Below, one piece after another: positions 1-8,007 of a DNA stretch of 64,000 nt. Below the pieces are notes generated by a model. It saw only the letters and a program-made list of their open reading frames with translations, made no database searches and was not told the DNA's origin. The position numbers and the translations under genes are program-made. Numbering within the stretch: position 1 is the first letter of the stretch; every line of letters begins with the position of its first letter. The stretch is from Terriglobia bacterium (GTDB lineage: Bacteria; Acidobacteriota; Terriglobia; Terriglobales; Acidobacteriaceae), in assembly GCA_020072845.1 (NCBI GenBank), contig JAIQGF010000007.1:124001-188000 (forward strand). The letters are read 5' to 3'.

Positions 1-1226
1 ACGCGACCGGCTCCACTCCTCAGTGGGTTGCCGTGGCAGACTTCAATGGGGACGGTAAGCCGGACTTGGCGGTGGCGAATAACCTTGACAACACGGTGAG
101 TGTGCTGCTGGGGAACGGCGACGGCACATTCCTGGCGCAGGCTACCTATGCGACCCGCGATAAAGCATATTCCGTTGCCGTGGGAGACTTCAACGGGGAC
201 GGCCTCTTCGACCTGGTGGTGGCGAATTTCGGCGCCAACTCAGTCAGTGTGCTGCTGGGGAACGGGGATGGCACGTTTCAGACGCAAGTCACCTACCCGA
301 CCGGCACCAATCCATACTCCATCGCCGTGGGAGACTTCAATGGTGACGGCCTCTCCGACTTGGCGGTAGTGAATTTCACTTCCGAAACGGTGAGCGTGCT
401 GCTGGGGAACGGGGATGGGACGTTTGGGACGCAGGTCACCTACGCGACGGGCAGCCAGCCATACTTCGTTGCCGTGGGCGACTTCAATGGCGACGGCAAC
501 CCGGACCTGGCGGTAACGAACATAATTTCCGACACGGTGAACCTGTTGCTGGGGAACGGCGATGGCACGTTCCAGCCGCCAGTCGCCTACGCGGCGGGGA
601 GCACTCCAATTGGGATCGCGGCGGGAGACTTCAACGGCGACGGCATCCCAGACTTGGCGGTGGCGAATATCATTTCGGATACGGTGAGCGTGCTGTTGAA
701 CAACATCACCCAGACCGCGACGGCCACGATCTCCGGCATCTCGGTCCCGGGCTCGGGCGAGGAGCACTTGGTCAAGGCCGTCTATCCGGGTGACGCCAAT
801 TTTGCCGCCAGCGAGTCCGGGACGATATCCCTGATTTCAACCCTGACCCCGACGACCCGTGGGCAGCTCCAGCGGCGATCACGGATAACCACTAGCATGA
901 TACTGAGTGCCTCTCCGGCTTCGAGCAGTGATATCGGGCAGAAGGTAACGTTGAAGGCGAAGCTGAGTCCCTCTGCGGTGGGCAACTTCACCACGGGTGG
1001 CGAGACAATTACCTTCATAAACGGGGCGACGACGCTGGGGACGGGGACACTGTCCTCCGGGGTGGCGACGCTGCGCACGTCACGTCTGGCGGCGGGCAGA
1101 TACTCCCTGACGGCGGTGTACGCCGGAGACACGAACTTTCTGGCCAGCACCTCGCCGGCGGTGCACTATACGGTGCCGACGAGAGCGCGGCCGGGAGCTA
1201 CAAAGATTCCGTTTACCAAGAGATAG
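1..1226 (+). CDS. FG-GAP/VCBS-repeat surface protein with C-terminal Ig-like domain, 5' end outside window
   Basis: The reading frame is open from the first bases of the window, so the N-terminus and any signal peptide are missing. About five tandem repeats of roughly 46 residues carry the FG-GAP/VCBS signature (VGDFNGDGxxDLAVxN followed by VSVLLGNGDGTF). The Asp/Asn-rich DFNGDG loops are typical calcium-binding turns of integrin-like beta-propellers. After a linker, about 90 residues resemble a bacterial Ig-like domain (GTGTLSSGVATLRT, then LTAVYAGDTNFLAS). Such proteins are usually exported and bind calcium and ligands or glycans at the surface. The tail ends in a short basic stretch with no visible anchor. 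The exact partner is unknown. Confidence 0.85.
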   Translation, partial: ATGSTPQWVAVADFNGDGKPDLAVANNLDNTVSVLLGNGDGTFLAQATYATRDKAYSVAVGDFNGDGLFDLVVANFGANSVSVLLGNGDGTFQTQVTYPTGTNPYSIAVGDFNGDGLSDLAVVNFTSETVSVLLGNGDGTFGTQVTYATGSQPYFVAVGDFNGDGNPDLAVTNIISDTVNLLLGNGDGTFQPPVAYAAGSTPIGIAAGDFNGDGIPDLAVANIISDTVSVLLNNITQTATATISGISVPGSGEEHLVKAVYPGDANFAASESGTISLISTLTPTTRGQLQRRSRITTSMILSASPASSSDIGQKVTLKAKLSPSAVGNFTTGGETITFINGATTLGTGTLSSGVATLRTSRLAAGRYSLTAVYAGDTNFLASTSPAVHYTVPTRARPGATKIPFTKR

Positions 1227-1251
1227 CGCACGCCGATGCTGGGTACAGCAG

Positions 1252-1415
1252 GCTTCGAAGGTGGATTGGTCGCGGAAGCTTTCTGGGTCGAGGATTACAA
1301 GGTCGGCATCGGCGCCGACTTGCACGCGTCCCTTCTTGCGGGCTTCGGGCGTGCTGCGTCCCAGGCGAAGCGCGGGCATGACGGCGTGCATCAGGGTGAG
1401 AGAGCGGCGTGATCG
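1252..1415 (-). pseudogene. Remnant of the C-terminus of an amidohydrolase (N-acyl-D-amino-acid deacylase type)
   Basis: A short open stretch on the minus strand reads SLTLMHAVMPALRLG, then KKGRVQVGADADLVILDP and FRDQSTFEA. This matches the characteristic end of D-aminoacylase-like amidohydrolases (PAxRLG, GxIxxGxDADLVxxDP, DxATFE). It is preceded by a stop codon, has no catalytic part, and its first segment looks shortened. It lies in the otherwise empty 250-bp gap between the FG-GAP gene and galT, consistent with a decaying gene whose body has been deleted. The family assignment rests only on this motif. Confidence 0.55.
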
Positions 1416-1426
1416 TCAGCCAAATC

Positions 1427-1460
1427 AAAGACGCCCACGGTCAGATTTGTGGGCGTCTTT
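1427..1460. terminator. Bidirectional hairpin terminator downstream of galT
   Basis: A perfect 12-bp inverted repeat, AAAGACGCCCAC at 1427-1438 and GTGGGCGTCTTT at 1449-1460, is separated by a 10-base loop. The stem ends in A/T runs on both sides, so it could act in both directions. It lies 15 bases past the galT stop on the minus strand and also follows the FG-GAP gene on the plus strand. Confidence 0.75.
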
Positions 1461-1475
1461 CAATTTGCGGAAAGT

Positions 1476-2534
1476 TTATTTCGTTGCCGGTGCCGCCGGC
1501 CCAGGAACGGGCGCCTGCGTCTCCACGCTGGCCTCGCGCAGGAACTTGGCGGCTTCCTCCGGTGGCGTCGGATTGATATAAAACCCCGTGCCCCACTCGA
1601 ATCCCGCCGTCTTGGTCAACTTGGGCATGAATTCGATGTGCCAGTGATAGTGCTCGTTAAACGGGTCCTGCACCGGCGAGGTATGGATCACCAGGTTGTA
1701 CGCCGGATTGTCCAGGACGTTGTACGCCTTGGCGAGCAGGCTCTTGAGCGCCCGCGCCAGGTGCTCAAACATCGCCGATGAGGAATTCTCATACGCCGAC
1801 TCATGCCGCTTGGGCAGGATCCAGGTTTCAAACGGAAACCGCGGCGCATAAGGGGCCATGGTGACGAACTGCTCGTTTTCGCCCACTATGCGGATTCCGT
1901 TCTCCAGTTCCTGGCGGATGACGTCGCAGAACACGCACCGTTCCTTGTAGATGTAGTACTGCTTGGCGCCTTCCAGCTCTTCGACCACCTGCTTGGGAAG
2001 AATCGGCAGCGCGATCAACTGCGAGTGCGGGTGCTCCAGAGACGCGCCGGCCGCCTCGCCGTGGTTCTTGAAGATCAGGATGTACTTGAACCGCTTGTCC
2101 TGCTTGAGGTCGAGGATGCGGTCGCGGAACGCCCACAGCGAGTCCTCGACCCGCCGGTCCTTCATCGTGGCCAAGCTGGCCGCGTGGTCCGGCGTCTCGA
2201 TAATCACCTCATGCGCGCCGATGCCGTTCATGCGGTCGAACATTCCCTCGGCGCGGCGGTTGAGGTTGCCCTCGATGCCCAGCGCCGGAAACTTGTTCGG
2301 CACCACGCGCACGGTCCATCCCGGCGAGTCCTTGGGCGGCGTAGGGCCGCCGTTCGGACTCGGACGGTAGGCCAAAATCTCCGGCGGCGTCTTGCTTTCG
2401 TTGCCGTAGCAGAACGGGCAAAATCCGCCCTTGAGCTTGTTCTGCTCCCGGGCGAAGTCAGTGGGACGCTTGGCGCGGTCGGTGGAAATGATGACCCAGC
2501 GGCCTACAATCGGATCTTTTCTTAGTTCAGGCAA
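1476..2534 (-). CDS. galT: Galactose-1-phosphate uridylyltransferase
   Basis: This HIT-superfamily nucleotidyltransferase swaps UMP between UDP-glucose and galactose-1-phosphate in the Leloir pathway. The 352-residue length is normal. The active-site motif HPHSQ is at about residues 168-172, with the nucleophilic His second. Zinc-ligand candidates are the Cys pair CPFC at 39-42 and a later CxxC (CVFC). The C-terminal HIT-like half contains HYHWHIEFMP. The start is a TTG codon giving LPELRKDPIVGRWVII, which matches the family N-terminus, with a GGGGGAG Shine-Dalgarno upstream. No galE or galK is adjacent. Some members act on other sugar-1-phosphates, so substrate is by family only. Confidence 0.93.
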   Translation of the reverse strand: MPELRKDPIVGRWVIISTDRAKRPTDFAREQNKLKGGFCPFCYGNESKTPPEILAYRPSPNGGPTPPKDSPGWTVRVVPNKFPALGIEGNLNRRAEGMFDRMNGIGAHEVIIETPDHAASLATMKDRRVEDSLWAFRDRILDLKQDKRFKYILIFKNHGEAAGASLEHPHSQLIALPILPKQVVEELEGAKQYYIYKERCVFCDVIRQELENGIRIVGENEQFVTMAPYAPRFPFETWILPKRHESAYENSSSAMFEHLARALKSLLAKAYNVLDNPAYNLVIHTSPVQDPFNEHYHWHIEFMPKLTKTAGFEWGTGFYINPTPPEEAAKFLREASVETQAPVPGPAAPATK

Positions 2535-2570
2535 AGAGGACTCTCCCCCGGTAATGCGCTACCTACGATT

Positions 2571-3023
2571 CTACGGCATTGGGAAGGCATTTTTGAATAG
2601 GGTGATATCCGGAGAGTTATCCTCGGTGTCGTAATACACCGTAAGCACGTCAAAACGCAGGGCTGGCTCGCCCGGCAGGCGGCGGCGAAAATCGCGCGCC
2701 ACTGCACCAAGATCGCTGCGTTTTTCGTCGTCCACCGCCGCTTCGGCGGGCTTAACGTCGCGCGTGGTGCGGGTCTTGACTTCGATGAAGCAGAGCACGT
2801 CGCCATCCCAGCCCACCAAGTCCAACTCGCCCCGATGCCGCGGCGAACGCCAGTTGCGCGCCACCATCACATAGCCAAGCCGTCGCAGATAGAAGTAGGC
2901 ATCGTCCTCGCCGCGCCGCCCGGTCAGCAGGTGTTCGGGAAGGCGGTCGGGATTTTCGCGGCCCACCGCACCCGCCGCACGGTCCAGCGCATGCGCGAGC
3001 TTTTCGACGACTTTGCCGTTCAT
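2571..3023 (-). CDS. YraN/UPF0102-family putative endonuclease-like protein
   Basis: A 150-residue protein with the YraN signature: GRRGEDDAYFYLRRLGY (about residues 35-51), then GELDLVGWDGDVLCFIEVKTRT. The E-D-ExK arrangement is that of PD-(D/E)XK restriction-type nucleases, giving probable metal-binding residues Glu, Asp, Glu and Lys. The N-terminal 35 residues are a modest extension over the usual ~120-residue family length. It lies just upstream of galT on the same strand, 36 bases away, so the two may be co-transcribed. The family's biological role is not well defined; a link to DNA repair or uptake has been proposed. Confidence 0.88.
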   Translation of the reverse strand: MNGKVVEKLAHALDRAAGAVGRENPDRLPEHLLTGRRGEDDAYFYLRRLGYVMVARNWRSPRHRGELDLVGWDGDVLCFIEVKTRTTRDVKPAEAAVDDEKRSDLGAVARDFRRRLPGEPALRFDVLTVYYDTEDNSPDITLFKNAFPMP

Positions 3024-3201
3024 GCCACCGCAAGACTAGCAAACAACGCGGAGCCAGTCTGTGACGGACGCACTGCCGGCGTTCCCTGAACGGGATTTCC
3101 AAGCTGCCATCGGCCGGCGATGCAGGCTGTGGCGGTTGCAAGATTGCAGCGCCCCGTGTAATTTCGGGTGTCGGACCGCGCCGCGAGAGGAGGCGTGCTG
3201 T

Positions 3202-4434
3202 ATGGCCCCGCGCCCAGGGTCAACCCTTCCGGATCTGTCTCCGCTCAAGATTGACGACCGCGCCCGCGGCAGCGGCGGCCGGCGCAAATTCCTGCCCTGG
3301 TTCGCGGCAGTACTGGGTGCGGTTCTCCTGGTGTCAGCCCTTGTTATCGTGCTGCAGCGCCAGACTCCCCTGGTGGAAGTTGCGGTCGCGCGCACTGCCG
3401 GGGACAACGACCGGGTGGCGCTTTTGAATGCGAGCGGCTACGTGACGCCGCGGCGGCGCGCCACGGTTGCCGCCAAGATCACCGCGCGTGTCACCGTCAT
3501 GAACGCCGAGGAAGGCATGCGGGTACAGCAGGGTCAGGTGCTGGCGCTGCTGGACGACTCCGACGCCCGCGTGCGCCTCAATTCGGCCATCGCCGATCGC
3601 GACGCCACTTCCGCCGCGCTGCGCGATCTTGAGGTTAACCTGGCCAACGCAGACCGCGAGTTACGCCGCACCGAAGCGCTGGAAAAGGGGGGCGTCGCCA
3701 GCCCGCAGGCACTCGATCTGGCCCGCACCACCGCGGACAGCTATCGCGCCAAGATCGCGCTGGCCAAGGAGCAAATCCGCGCCGCCGACGCCCGCATCAA
3801 GGTCGCGCAGCAGGACTTGGACAACTGCACCGTGCGCTCGCCCTACAACGGCATCGTGGTCTCCAAGGACGCGCAGGTCGGAGAAATGGTGTCGCCGATC
3901 TCCGCCGGAGGTGGCTTCACGCGTACCGGCATCGCCACGGTTGTGGATATGGACTCCAATGAGATCGAGGTGGACGTCAACGAGTCCTACATCGCCCGGG
4001 TTATACCCGGCCAGCCGGTCACCGCCACGCTCGACGCCTATCCCGACTGGAAAATACCCTGTAAGGTCCGCACGGTGATTCCCACCGCCGACCGCCAGAA
4101 GGCGACGGTGAAGGTGCGCATTTCTTTTGATAAGCTCGATCCGCGCATTCTGCCCGACATGGGAGTGAAAGTCGCGTTTCTGAGTGACGAGCCCGCGGGC
4201 AAGCAGACTGCGGCCAAGCAAGTGGTCGTTCCCAAGTCCGCAGTACGCGACGAAGGCGGGCAGCAGGCGGTTTTCATCTACAAGGATGGCCGCGTGGAAC
4301 ACCGTGCCATCCGCGCGGGCGGCACGCGGGGTGAGGACCAGGTCGTACTGGCCGGCGTTTCGGACGGCGATCAGGTTGTAGTCGGCGGGGCTGAGGGGCT
4401 GAAGGATGGCAGCAGGGTGGGGATAAGAAAGTAA
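3202..4434 (+). CDS. Efflux periplasmic adaptor subunit (HlyD/MacA family)
   Basis: A 410-residue membrane-fusion protein of a tripartite-type ABC exporter. The ATG at 3202 is preceded by GAGAGGAGG; the upstream in-frame extension has no family character. A basic N-terminus is followed by one transmembrane segment (about 31-51), then the split lipoyl domain, a long helical hairpin (about 105-195) and beta-barrel and membrane-proximal domains typical of MacA-like adaptors. It heads a four-gene plus-strand set with one ABC ATPase and two FtsX-like permeases (3202-7573), which points to export of a lipid, peptide or other small molecule. No TolC-type outer-membrane gene is adjacent. Confidence 0.9.
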   Translation: MAPRPGSTLPDLSPLKIDDRARGSGGRRKFLPWFAAVLGAVLLVSALVIVLQRQTPLVEVAVARTAGDNDRVALLNASGYVTPRRRATVAAKITARVTVMNAEEGMRVQQGQVLALLDDSDARVRLNSAIADRDATSAALRDLEVNLANADRELRRTEALEKGGVASPQALDLARTTADSYRAKIALAKEQIRAADARIKVAQQDLDNCTVRSPYNGIVVSKDAQVGEMVSPISAGGGFTRTGIATVVDMDSNEIEVDVNESYIARVIPGQPVTATLDAYPDWKIPCKVRTVIPTADRQKATVKVRISFDKLDPRILPDMGVKVAFLSDEPAGKQTAAKQVVVPKSAVRDEGGQQAVFIYKDGRVEHRAIRAGGTRGEDQVVLAGVSDGDQVVVGGAEGLKDGSRVGIRK

Positions 4435-4436
4435 GT

Positions 4437-4505
4437 GGCCAGTGCTCAGTGGCCAGTGGTCAGCGAAACCTAAAGACTGGCCCCTGACCACCGACCACTT
4501 GGCCG
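4437..4505. repeat. Intergenic imperfect palindrome built on GGCCAGTGGTCAG units
   Basis: The gap between the adaptor and the ATPase is filled by a degenerate repeat. The left side holds GGCCAGTGCTCAGTGGCC and GGCCAGTGGTCAG. The right side holds CTGACCACCGACCACTTGGCC-type sequence, which is nearly the reverse complement. RNA would form a long imperfect stem inside the presumed operon transcript. It looks like a member of a dispersed intergenic repeat family, but no second copy is present in this window. Confidence 0.6.
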
Positions 4506-4518
4506 TTCAGGAGATTCC

Positions 4519-5256
4519 ATGGTCAGGGTTGACGGTCGCGGCGACGGCACCAGCCTGGTCCGGGTACGCGGGCTGGACAAGAAATATCAGCGCGGCAGCG
4601 AGGAAATCCACGTGCTGCAGGGCCTGAACCTCGACGTGGACGCCGGCGATTTTGTCGCCTTCATGGGTCCCAGCGGCTCGGGCAAGACGACGCTGCTCAA
4701 CCTGCTGGGCGGGCTCGACCTGCCTTCGGCCGGCAGCATCACCGTCGCCGGTGACGAGATCACCCGCATGTCTGCGGGCAAGCTGACCAGCTGGCGGGCC
4801 CGTCACGTCGGCTTCATCTTTCAGATGTACAACCTCATTCCCGTGCTGACCGCGTTCCAAAACGTGGAACTGCCGCTGCTCTTGACCAGGCTCTCCAAGG
4901 CGGAACGGCGACAGCACGTGGAAACCGTGCTCCAGGTGGTTGGGCTGGCTGACCGCATGCATCATTTTCCGCGGCAATTATCGGGCGGCCAGGAGCAGCG
5001 TGTCGCCATCGCGCGCGCCATCGTTGCCGACCCCACGTTCCTCCTCTGCGACGAGCCCACCGGCGATCTCGACCGCAAGAGCGCCGACGAGATCATGGAC
5101 CTGCTCACCCGGCTGGTCAGCGAGCACAAGAAAACCGTGCTGCTGGTCACCCACGATCCGGCCGCGGCCGAGCGCTCCCAGGTGGTGCTGCACCTTAACA
5201 AGGGCGTGCTGGAGGAAAAGGTCTGGGCGGAGAAATTGACTGGGGAGAGACAGTGA
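4519..5256 (+). CDS. ABC transporter ATP-binding protein (MacB/LolD type)
   Basis: A 245-residue nucleotide-binding subunit with Walker A GPSGSGKTTLLN, Q-loop FQMYNLIP, signature LSGGQEQRVAIARA, Walker B FLLCDEPTGDLD and H-loop VTHD. The DEPTGDLD form is typical of the LolD/MacB/FtsE branch that works with FtsX-like permeases. Its stop is followed one base later by the first permease gene, so translation is probably coupled. Energises the export or membrane-remodelling machine encoded by the neighbouring adaptor and permeases. Confidence 0.95.
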   Translation: MVRVDGRGDGTSLVRVRGLDKKYQRGSEEIHVLQGLNLDVDAGDFVAFMGPSGSGKTTLLNLLGGLDLPSAGSITVAGDEITRMSAGKLTSWRARHVGFIFQMYNLIPVLTAFQNVELPLLLTRLSKAERRQHVETVLQVVGLADRMHHFPRQLSGGQEQRVAIARAIVADPTFLLCDEPTGDLDRKSADEIMDLLTRLVSEHKKTVLLVTHDPAAAERSQVVLHLNKGVLEEKVWAEKLTGERQ

Positions 5257-5257
5257 A

Positions 5258-6400
5258 ATGAAATACCGCCATCTCCTCTTCTCCAACTTGTCGCGGAAGA
5301 AGATCCACACCACGCTAACCATCGGCTCTTTCGCGGTGGCGCTATTCCTGTTTGGACTGCTGGCAGTGGTGCGCGGCGCTTTCAATCAGGGGTTGGACGT
5401 GGCAGGCGCCAACCGGCTCGTCATCATTAACAAAGTTTCGCTCATTCAGCCGTTGCCCATCTCCTACAAGGAGCGCCTTCTCCAGATCCCGGGGGTGAAG
5501 GCCGTCACGCACGCCAACTGGTTCGGCGGCGTTTACCAGGACGAGCGCAACTTCTTCCCGCAGTTCGCCATTGACACCGAAACCTATCGCGCCATGTTCC
5601 CCGAGTTCGTCATGCCGGACGAGCAATGGAAAGCCTTCCTCGCCGACCGCGAAGGCGTCATCGCGGGCGAGGACTTGGTGAAACGTTTTCACTGGAAGGT
5701 CGGCGACCGCGTACCCATCAAAGGCACGATTTTCCCCGGGACATGGGAATTCAACATTCGCGGCATTTATCATGGCAGCCGCCAGGCCGACGACACCACC
5801 CAATTCTGGTTTCACTACAAGCTTCTGGAGGAACGGCAAAACCAGTACTGGCATGGGCTGGTCGGCTGGTACACGGTGCGCATTGACAATCCCGACCACG
5901 CAGTGAGGATCGCCAAGGCGATTGACGAAAGTTTCGCCAACTCGCCCTGGGAGACGAAAACGGATACCGAGAAGGCCTTTGCCGCATCGTTTGTGAAGCA
6001 GGCAGGCAATATCGAGTTCCTGATGCTCAGCATCGGAGGCGTGGTCTTCTTCACCCTCCTGCTGGTCACCGGCAACACCATGGCGATTGCGGTGCGCGAC
6101 CGCGTCCGCGAACTGGCGGTGCTCAAGGCGGTGGGATACTCCGACAAATTTGTCCTCGGCATGATATTGGCAGAATCGTTGCTGCTGGCATTGGTAGGCG
6201 GCGGCATCGGCATTCTGCTCGCGAAACTTCTTACCCTGAACGGCGACCCTACCCGGGGCATGCTGCCCTTCTTCTATTTGGCGCCCGGCGCGGCGGTCGC
6301 CGGCATCGCCCTCGCGCTGCTGGTCGGCATCCTCGGTGGAATTCTGCCCGCACTCTCGGCCATGCGGCTCAGGGTCGTGGACGCTTTGCGGAGCGTGTGA
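5258..6400 (+). CDS. FtsX/MacB-type ABC permease, first of two
   Basis: A 380-residue permease with one N-terminal membrane helix (about 21-42), a large extracytoplasmic domain of roughly 210 residues, and three C-terminal helices (about 250-275, 300-325 and 345-370). The FtsX signature RVRELAVLKAVGYS lies between the second and third helix. It lacks the fused ATPase of true MacB; the ATPase is the separate gene just upstream. The next permease starts three bases after its stop. A heterodimeric permease pair with the downstream gene is the simplest reading. Confidence 0.92.
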   Translation: MKYRHLLFSNLSRKKIHTTLTIGSFAVALFLFGLLAVVRGAFNQGLDVAGANRLVIINKVSLIQPLPISYKERLLQIPGVKAVTHANWFGGVYQDERNFFPQFAIDTETYRAMFPEFVMPDEQWKAFLADREGVIAGEDLVKRFHWKVGDRVPIKGTIFPGTWEFNIRGIYHGSRQADDTTQFWFHYKLLEERQNQYWHGLVGWYTVRIDNPDHAVRIAKAIDESFANSPWETKTDTEKAFAASFVKQAGNIEFLMLSIGGVVFFTLLLVTGNTMAIAVRDRVRELAVLKAVGYSDKFVLGMILAESLLLALVGGGIGILLAKLLTLNGDPTRGMLPFFYLAPGAAVAGIALALLVGILGGILPALSAMRLRVVDALRSV

Positions 6401-6403
6401 ACC

Positions 6404-7573
6404 ATGGCGATCCCTCTGACCTACAACCTCCGCAGCTTGCGCGTGCGCTGGACGTCCACCGTGGTTGCCGTACTCGGCATTGCGGGCACGGTTGGCGTGT
6501 TCGTCGCCATGTTGTCTTTAGCCAAGGGATTTAAATCCACCCTGGTTTCCTCCGGCTCGCCGCGCAACGCCGTGGTGCGCCGTGCGGGCGCCACGTCGGA
6601 GATGGACAGCGCTGTCTCGGTGGACCACGTCAAGATCATCGAAGAGGCGGGCGGCGTGGAGCGCGGCGCCTCCGGCCCGCTGGTCAGCCCGGAAACTGTA
6701 GTTGTCGCCGCATTTCCTCTGAAGTCGACCGGGACCGACGCCAACGTTCAGGTGCGCGGCGTCTCCCCGAAGGCCTTGCAGGTCCGCGACAACGTCAAGA
6801 TTGTTTCCGGGCGCATGTTCGAGCCCGGCCTCAACGAGCTGGTAGTCGGCCGCTACGTCGCCGGCACGTACGCTGGACTTGAACTCGGAAACACGGTGAA
6901 GTTTGGCGGCGGCAGCTGGACGGTGGTAGGCGTGTTTAACGCCGGCGGCAGCGCCTTCGACTCAGAGATCTGGGCCGACGCCAATGTCGTGAAGGACGTT
7001 TACAAGCGCCCTCCGGCGAACTTCTCCTCGCTGACTGTGCGCCTCACCTCACCGGACGCGTTCAAGGCCTTCAAGGACGCGCTCACCTCCGACCCGCGCC
7101 TCTCCGTCCAGGCGGACCGCGAGATCGAGTACTACGATAAGCAATCGCGGGCGATCACTAATCTCATCCTCGTGCTCGGGACCATGGTGGGCATTGTCAT
7201 GGGGATCGGCGCGGTGTTTGGCGCGCTCAATACCATGTACTCGGCGGTCGCCGAGCGCACCCGGGAAATCGCCACCATGCGCGCCCTGGGTTTCGGCGCG
7301 GGCAGCGTGGTCTCATCCTTTGTTTTCGAAGCCCTGTGCATCGCGTTCATTGGCGGCGTGCTCGGCTGCCTTGCGATCCTGCCGCTCAACGGGCTCACCA
7401 CCGGCACCATGAACTGGCAGACCTTCTCGCACCTGGCGTTTGCGTTTCGGGTTACGCCCGCGCTGCTCGCCGGAGGCGTTGTATTTGCGCTGCTGATGGG
7501 CATCGTCGGCGGTGTGCCACCGGCTGTCCGCGCTGCCCGCGCCCGCGTCGCCGTCGCCCTGCGGGAACTCTGA
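6404..7573 (+). CDS. FtsX/MacB-type ABC permease, second of two
   Basis: A 389-residue paralogue of the preceding permease with the same layout: N-terminal helix (about 19-40), MacB-like periplasmic core, then three helices with the signature RTREIATMRALGFG between them. Start at ATG 6404 directly after the previous stop. It completes the adaptor-ATPase-permease-permease set. Two diverged permeases suggest an asymmetric transporter. No substrate can be deduced from sequence. Confidence 0.92.
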   Translation: MAIPLTYNLRSLRVRWTSTVVAVLGIAGTVGVFVAMLSLAKGFKSTLVSSGSPRNAVVRRAGATSEMDSAVSVDHVKIIEEAGGVERGASGPLVSPETVVVAAFPLKSTGTDANVQVRGVSPKALQVRDNVKIVSGRMFEPGLNELVVGRYVAGTYAGLELGNTVKFGGGSWTVVGVFNAGGSAFDSEIWADANVVKDVYKRPPANFSSLTVRLTSPDAFKAFKDALTSDPRLSVQADREIEYYDKQSRAITNLILVLGTMVGIVMGIGAVFGALNTMYSAVAERTREIATMRALGFGAGSVVSSFVFEALCIAFIGGVLGCLAILPLNGLTTGTMNWQTFSHLAFAFRVTPALLAGGVVFALLMGIVGGVPPAVRAARARVAVALREL

Positions 7574-7819
7574 AGAACGGGTCCCCGACGAATCTCCGAG
7601 GTTTGTAGCACGGTTGCGCAGGCGTCACGCGGCGTCCGGCAGTTGTGCGGAAAGACGTTGACCAGGGACGAATAGGCAAGGCGGCAGTGAGGAACCAGGG
7701 CTAAAAACAACAAGTGCCGGAGGGCGGGGATGATCGGCCTATGAAAGGGAACCGCTATGAAAACCCCACCCGGTCCGGCAAACCTGGCCACAGTGTGAGC
7801 CCGTGGGAGCCAATCACGG

Positions 7820-7835
7820 TGTGATGCGGGTCACA
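7820..7835. promoter_or_regulatory. CRP/FNR-family palindromic site TGTGA-N6-TCACA
   Basis: The 16 bases TGTGATGCGGGTCACA match the classical CRP consensus half-sites exactly, with the standard six-base spacer. It sits 172 bases before the protease start codon. A second perfect example with a similar spacer occurs at 27134-27149. Sequence fits a CRP/FNR-superfamily regulator; which one cannot be told. Confidence 0.55.
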
Positions 7836-7887
7836 ATCAAGGGTGATGAGTATTCAAGTTGGGAAATCGGCCCGAACAAGGCGGGAG

Positions 7888-7926
7888 CCGGGGTAATCCC
7901 CGGAACGGAAAAAAGCTCCGTTCCGG
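7888..7926 (+). other. Two overlapping inverted repeats in a leader region
   Basis: CCGGGG-TAAT-CCCCGG (7888-7903) forms a 6-bp stem, and CCGGAACGGA with TCCGTTCCGG (7900-7909 and 7917-7926) forms a perfect 10-bp stem around a 7-base loop. They share bases 7900-7903, so the RNA could not form both fully at once. No U-tract follows, so this is not a standard terminator. It lies 81 bases upstream of the protease ATG. Confidence 0.5.
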
Positions 7927-8007
7927 CCCAGGTAGGGCAGTCGCGGGCGCGGGTTGCGCATCTTATACACCAGGACTGCGTTCTTACGCGCAGGCGAATT
8001 CACCTCT

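Larger units (their letters stand above)
7574..8007 (+). other. 434-bp gene-free leader region of the S41 protease gene
   Basis: No convincing gene was found here. The region holds a perfect CRP-type palindrome (7820-7835) and two adjacent inverted repeats (7888-7903 and 7900-7926) within the probable 5' leader of the protease gene. The remainder shows no recognisable element. Confidence 0.6.
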
